This document shows positions 59,641 to 64,000 of a stretch of 64,000 nucleotides of DNA, piece after piece. The stretch is from contig JAPFFF010000004.1 in assembly GCA_039105265.1 (NCBI GenBank), positions 248,001-312,000 on the forward strand. Direction: 5' to 3'. Position numbers and translations under genes: made by a program. The notes below the pieces were generated by a model. The model saw only the letters and a program-made list of their open reading frames with translations. It was not told the DNA's origin and ran no database searches. Source of the DNA: Tritrichomonas musculus. Lineage: Eukaryota > Parabasalia > Tritrichomonadida > Tritrichomonadidae. Position 1 is the first letter of the stretch. Each line of letters opens with the position of its first letter.

Positions 59641-60350
59641 TACACCATTCTAGATGGAAATTAAAGTAGCATCGATATGGTTTGCATGATTCTTTTTTCC
59701 ATCATCCAAGAAGTTGGCACATTTCAATCATGGCAAACATTTTTTTTGTAACTGACTTTTTGAGAATAGAACTTTTTGATTTCATGAAAGATACAACCTT
59801 TTGAATATATTAGCAATACAACTTTTTGAATTCTGCTCAGGGCATGAGCCCTTGGAGAAGTGGTAGGCTGTGCAATAGCTGAGCCTACTGTATACTACTA
59901 GAAATTTATATTTTAAAATATATATTATGTAAACATTTCAATAATTGATTTTACTCATACTTTATTTATCAAAAAGTTCAATTCATATTTATAAAAAAAA
60001 AAAATTTCTTTTTGAATGTTGTAACAGTCATATCACCTTCATTTACTTGAAATCTAAATTATCTAAAAAATGAGAATTTTTTTGATATGTTTTAAAGATC
60101 AATTTCTTTTTCATTGCCAGATTCAACATTATTACTTCCTTGATTCTTTTTCTTTTTGATAACAGAGAATACTATCAAATTATTTTTGATAGAAAAAGTT
60201 TTCAATTATATTCTCAATTTCTTAAACAAATTTAAATGTAACAAAAATTTTGAATAATTTAAAAAGTTACGTCTGATATTTTATCAAAAATAATTTATAT
60301 AAATATTCACCTCAACGGTAAATAATTTTTTAAAATAAAAGATAATCCGA
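59641..60350. other. spacer with repeated AACTTTTTGA and a GC-richer patch
   Basis: AACTTTTTGA or a one-base variant occurs four times between 59756 and 59830. Directly after, 59831-59905 is much richer in G and C and can form AGGGC ATGA GCCCT and GTAGGCT...AGCCTAC stems; a small RNA gene is possible but not identified. 59906-60350 is AT-rich and includes the leader of the LRR-phosphatase gene. Confidence 0.45.
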
Positions 60351-62804
60351 ATGGGGCAACAAAATAGTGCTCTGCCCCTAATAGATGAAAACAGAAAAGA
60401 TATAACATATCAAAGTGATGGATTAGAGTCATTACCAATATACATTCCAGAAAATAACCATATTGAGTCAGCGTCTTTATCCAATAATAAATTATGCGTG
60501 TTTCCAACAAAATTAAATCATTTAAAATATTTGGATGTGTCACAAAACTTTCTGTCCAAAATTAATTTAGATCAATATAATTTTCAATATGATTCTTTAC
60601 AAATTTTAAATTTAAACGGAAATGGATTAAAAAGCATTCCAAATTCAATTATAGATTTTCCAAATCTTATCGATTTATCACTTTCACACAACGAATTATC
60701 AGAAGATTCCGTTGATTTTTCAAAGTTTAAGAAACTTCAGAATTTAGATATTTTATTGAACCATTTTAAAAGCATTCCTAAAGTTCCTGACTCTTTGATT
60801 TCATTAAATATAGGCTTTAATTCAATAAAAACACTGTCCATCTCTGCTCCAAATATAAAAAGGCTGAATCTTGCTGGAAATGAAATCACTGAATTATCAG
60901 AAGACATTTATTTGCCATCTATTACCTATCTTGATATATCATTTAACCACTTGTTAGAATTCCCACCAATTGCAAAGTTTGCACCTAATCTTGAGGTATT
61001 CTTAGTACAGTACAATTTTATATCATCGTCTGCAATGGAATTTCCAAACAGCATTTCAAAATTAGATATTTCACACAATTTTTTAAAATCTATTAATAAT
61101 ATCAAAAATCTACCAAATTTAATAGATTTGAATTTATCATCTAATTGCTTAAAATCGCTTCCTAGTCTTCCTCAATCATTACAAGTATTTAATGCTGAAT
61201 CGAATCAAATCGATGGATCACCGCCAATAACACTGAAGTCATTATCAACTCTTCATTTAAGTGAAAATGCATTTACCAATATTCCTGATATTCGCGACTC
61301 ATATATATCATCTCTTGAATTGCGAAATAACAAGATTCAAACTTTTGATGTTTCAAATTTAAGCAGCGTAACAAAAAAAATAGACCTTACAAATAATTTT
61401 GTTGAAGAAATTCCTGAAGAGATATATCAAATGAACAGAATTCAGTCTTTGAGCTTAGACAACAATGGAGTGATATCAATATCACCCAACATATCAATGA
61501 TGAATTTAACTTCACTTGTGATAAGTGAAAGCTCAATTTCCGATCTACCAGAACTTCCTAAATTTTTAGTAACATTAGTTGCATGCCGATGTGATTTTAA
61601 ATCAATTCCAAAATCAGTTTACGAAGCCCAACGATTAAGAATGATAGATTTTTCAATTAACCAAATTAAAACCATAGAAAAATTCCCTGACGTTTTAACA
61701 ATTAAACTGTCAATGAATCAAATCTCATCAATTCCCCAGTTTCCTGATAAGTTGAATTATCTTGATGTTTCACATAATAGAATTAAATCTGTAGAGCTTG
61801 TTGGCGATTTCATTTTAATTCAAGAACTTGATCTCTCTCATAATCATCTTACTCAATTCAATACACCTAAGCTTCCTCTTTTGCAAACATTAAAAATATC
61901 ACATAATAAAAATCTGCAATTTCATATAAATTTTCTCCAATTTCCAGCAATCAAAGCCATTGATGTTACAAAAACAATGATAACAGCTTCTCTTCCCTTA
62001 CCAAAAACTATTAGGGAGTATTCAACATCTGATGAACAATTTTTCAAAGAGGCAGATAGCCCATTTGTTCGACTTTATCATTGTGAAAGCATTGGATACT
62101 CCGAAATGATCGGTAATCGGCCAACAATGGAAGATTCACTAGTTTTAAGACAAAACTTCTTAACCAAAACTCATCTTCTTTCAGTTATTGATGGTCATGG
62201 AGGCTCTGATACTGCTACTCTTGCTGCTTATTTCATTCCACAAATCCTTTCTAACAGTAGTGAGGTTTCATTAAGTTTTATGGCAAAAACTTTTAGACAG
62301 GTTAATGATGAACTAAAAAAGAGAAATGTTAAAGATGGCGCCGCTGTTGTTGTGGCAATAGTATCTCCAAAAGAAATAGCTGTGGCCCATCTTGGCGATT
62401 CAAGAGCACTTATTGTGAGAAAAGATAAAAAGGTAATTCCTTTAACTCAAGATCATAAACCTACAGAAAGAAGTGAAATTAACCTCTTAAAAGAGAATCG
62501 CTCTTTTATTGAAGGAAATAGAACTGCGGGAATTTTGGCTATGTCCAGATCAATTGGCGATTTTAGGATTCCTGGCGTTTCACATATTCCAGATGTAACC
62601 AAATATAAGAGAGATAAAAAAGATTATAGACTGGTTCTCGCTTGTGATGGTGTGTTTGATGTAATCAATAATAACGAAATTGGTGAAATTGTTTCGTATT
62701 CACCAAGTGTAAATAAAGCAGCGTGCGTTTTAAGAAATATTGCGTTTTCACGTGGAAGTTTAGATAACATTAGCGCTGTTGTTGCTAATATTGCGTTAGA
62801 CTAG
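60351..62804 (+). CDS. LRR-PP2C protein phosphatase
   Basis: 817 codons. It begins MGQQNSALP; Gly2 with Ser6 fits N-myristoylation, so membrane attachment is likely (inference). Residues about 35-550 are leucine-rich repeats (LKYLDVSQNFLSKINLDQYN, LPNLIDLNLSSNCLKSLPSL, LNYLDVSHNRIKSVELVGDF). Residues about 572-815 are a PP2C (PPM) serine/threonine phosphatase: GNRPTMEDS (near 590), VIDGHGGSD (near 613), HLGDSRALIV (near 681), AMSRSIGDFRIPG (near 732) and ACDGVFDVINNNE (near 765), carrying the metal-binding Asp residues. LRR plus PP2C is the layout of PHLPP and of the LRR-phosphatase part of fungal adenylyl cyclase; it lacks a cyclase domain here. No PH domain is visible. Frame is clean; stop TAG at 62804. 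Confidence 0.94.
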   Translation: MGQQNSALPLIDENRKDITYQSDGLESLPIYIPENNHIESASLSNNKLCVFPTKLNHLKYLDVSQNFLSKINLDQYNFQYDSLQILNLNGNGLKSIPNSIIDFPNLIDLSLSHNELSEDSVDFSKFKKLQNLDILLNHFKSIPKVPDSLISLNIGFNSIKTLSISAPNIKRLNLAGNEITELSEDIYLPSITYLDISFNHLLEFPPIAKFAPNLEVFLVQYNFISSSAMEFPNSISKLDISHNFLKSINNIKNLPNLIDLNLSSNCLKSLPSLPQSLQVFNAESNQIDGSPPITLKSLSTLHLSENAFTNIPDIRDSYISSLELRNNKIQTFDVSNLSSVTKKIDLTNNFVEEIPEEIYQMNRIQSLSLDNNGVISISPNISMMNLTSLVISESSISDLPELPKFLVTLVACRCDFKSIPKSVYEAQRLRMIDFSINQIKTIEKFPDVLTIKLSMNQISSIPQFPDKLNYLDVSHNRIKSVELVGDFILIQELDLSHNHLTQFNTPKLPLLQTLKISHNKNLQFHINFLQFPAIKAIDVTKTMITASLPLPKTIREYSTSDEQFFKEADSPFVRLYHCESIGYSEMIGNRPTMEDSLVLRQNFLTKTHLLSVIDGHGGSDTATLAAYFIPQILSNSSEVSLSFMAKTFRQVNDELKKRNVKDGAAVVVAIVSPKEIAVAHLGDSRALIVRKDKKVIPLTQDHKPTERSEINLLKENRSFIEGNRTAGILAMSRSIGDFRIPGVSHIPDVTKYKRDKKDYRLVLACDGVFDVINNNEIGEIVSYSPSVNKAACVLRNIAFSRGSLDNISAVVANIALD

Positions 62805-62948
62805 CGAAATTGTTATAATAAAATTTTTATTATGAAAAAGTTATCCTTTATATTTTATAACGATCAAAGAGTTTATTTATGAAAGAAACAAATTTTAATC
62901 ATATTAAATTCTGTATTTTGTTTTCTACAGCATATTATTAATATTATC

Positions 62949-64000
62949 TTAAAGATCATCGTTTTTAATACGCTCTTTCTTATCTGGCTTAGCTTTCATT
63001 GCTCTTATTTCAATTGATCTTGCTTCTTCATCAAGTTTAGGCCACTCTTCTATTCGAGTTTGAGCAATTTCCAGCTTAGGCCTTTTTGTCAGTGGATTAT
63101 TACATAAATCGATGGTTTTTGCTTCATTCATAGTATCATCACTGCACCATGTCTCGCACCACAACCATTCCTGGGGTAAAGAGAAAATTGGAATTCTTTC
63201 TTGCGCATAATTAGGAAGATCTTGATCTAGGTTAGCTAAGCTATTTGCGTCACCAGCAAGCGTTGCGTAATAATATCTGAGCCAATCTCCAGCAGCTATT
63301 TCTCTGAACTTTTTCAGGTCTATTGCAAAAAGTGCTGAAATATGATATGGCTTACCTTTTAGTTGCTCCTTCCAATACCCACTCTTCCAAAATCGATATG
63401 GCTCTGTTTCGGATCTAGAGTTACAGAATGGAGTGAAAGCATAAGGAGCATCTCCAAAGTCCATTGTCATTAATTCTCTCATATTTGTTCTTATTGTTTG
63501 GTCAGCATCTACATAAATTACACGCTTCAAGCTAAGAGGGAACAAAACGTCAAGAAAGAGTATCTTGTTTCCCCAAGTTATCCTCTGTTTTTCTGTCTGT
63601 CTTCTTAGCCAATAAGGCCATCTATAAGTGACAAGTTGATATTCCATTGGATACAAACCTTTCATCATTTCGAGCGTATTTTTGAACTGCGGTGAAAGGA
63701 AGTTCTGGAAAAACCAGAATTTGCATGTTGCACCTTCTGCATGATTCATTGCAGAAAGCATCATAATCTTTGCGAGTCTTTCATAAAGATGACCAGAAGC
63801 CACTACAAAAATATGAATTTTGCCATCATCTACAGCATCAATTGCAACATCAGCACTTTGCTCTTTCTGAGGCTTTCTTAATTTAAGTAGATTTTGGCGC
63901 CAAACAAAAGAAGCTACCACCAAGTTTTCTGTTTCACTTAGCATTTCATAATTAGTCGATTTAACTATGTAAAGGCCGGCATTCGCTTTCAGTTGCCAGT
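62949..64000 (-). CDS. UGGT: UDP-glucose:glycoprotein glucosyltransferase, C-terminal part
   Basis: The frame is open from the stop at 62949 to the window edge, so the gene continues beyond 64000; the ATG at 63944 is internal, because the upstream codons read [14 protein letters not shown], matching the end of the UGGT beta-sandwich region. The visible part is the GT24 catalytic domain: [55 protein letters not shown] (DxD metal/UDP-glucose site), [45 protein letters not shown] and [12 protein letters not shown]. It ends KNDDL, like an ER-retrieval tail. UGGT reglucosylates misfolded N-glycoproteins in the ER for another folding cycle. Strong family match. Confidence 0.96.
   Translation of the reverse strand, partial: WQLKANAGLYIVKSTNYEMLSETENLVVASFVWRQNLLKLRKPQKEQSADVAIDAVDDGKIHIFVVASGHLYERLAKIMMLSAMNHAEGATCKFWFFQNFLSPQFKNTLEMMKGLYPMEYQLVTYRWPYWLRRQTEKQRITWGNKILFLDVLFPLSLKRVIYVDADQTIRTNMRELMTMDFGDAPYAFTPFCNSRSETEPYRFWKSGYWKEQLKGKPYHISALFAIDLKKFREIAAGDWLRYYYATLAGDANSLANLDQDLPNYAQERIPIFSLPQEWLWCETWCSDDTMNEAKTIDLCNNPLTKRPKLEIAQTRIEEWPKLDEEARSIEIRAMKAKPDKKERIKNDDL

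Noticed and set aside
59831-59905. A tRNA gene
   Set aside because: No intact A or B box and no cloverleaf could be drawn; only two short stems.

Overview
The window reads as nuclear DNA of a parabasalid protist, most likely a trichomonad (Tritrichomonas or Trichomonas type). The grounds are very AT-rich spacers, long intronless genes including two giant ones (3,708 and 4,232 codons), protein types common in trichomonads (BTB-like/coiled-coil, SHIPPO/PG-rich repeat, CARMIL-like LRR, VPS9, LRR-PP2C, GT24) and a dense load of DNA transposons. The species call is inference; no rRNA or other phylogenetic marker is present.

Layout. (1) 0.2-15 kb: two minus-strand genes, a BTB-like/coiled-coil protein with an 8-residue Glu/Arg array and Thr tract, and a giant SHIPPO-type protein built from about 49 tandem 210-bp units. 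(2) 15-37 kb: a transposon graveyard with no convincing host gene. It holds a broken pogo-like transposase (+), a MULE-like transposase pseudogene cut by two different MITEs, a nearly intact Myb-DDE pogo-like transposase with one in-frame stop, a 2.46-kb Polinton/Maverick-related element with 336-bp inverted arms that look identical, a probable TTAA-type (Kolobok-like) element with an intact 440-codon transposase and a second TTAA-flanked element nested in it, a broken Tc1/mariner copy, and several MITEs. (3) 37-56.3 kb: host genes, namely a VPS9-domain protein (+), a small acidic protein (-), a giant PH-LRR (CARMIL-like) protein with three separate internal repeat systems (-), and a coiled-coil protein (-). 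Four successive palindromes lie just upstream of the giant LRR gene. (4) 56.6-59.7 kb: a second graveyard with two decayed transposases, one on the minus strand and easily missed because plus-strand frames over it look open. (5) 60.3-64 kb: an LRR-PP2C phosphatase with a myristoylation-like N-terminus (+), and the 3' part of a UDP-glucose:glycoprotein glucosyltransferase (-) running off the end.

How they fit. The host genes suggest cytoskeleton (SHIPPO, CARMIL, coiled coil), vesicle traffic (VPS9), signalling (LRR-PP2C) and ER folding quality control (UGGT). They are single transcription units on both strands, with no sign of operons. The most distinctive features are the giant repeat genes, the nested transposons with readable target sites, and the young Polinton-related element. 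Features were read by eye; repeat counts and boundaries are approximate unless stated.
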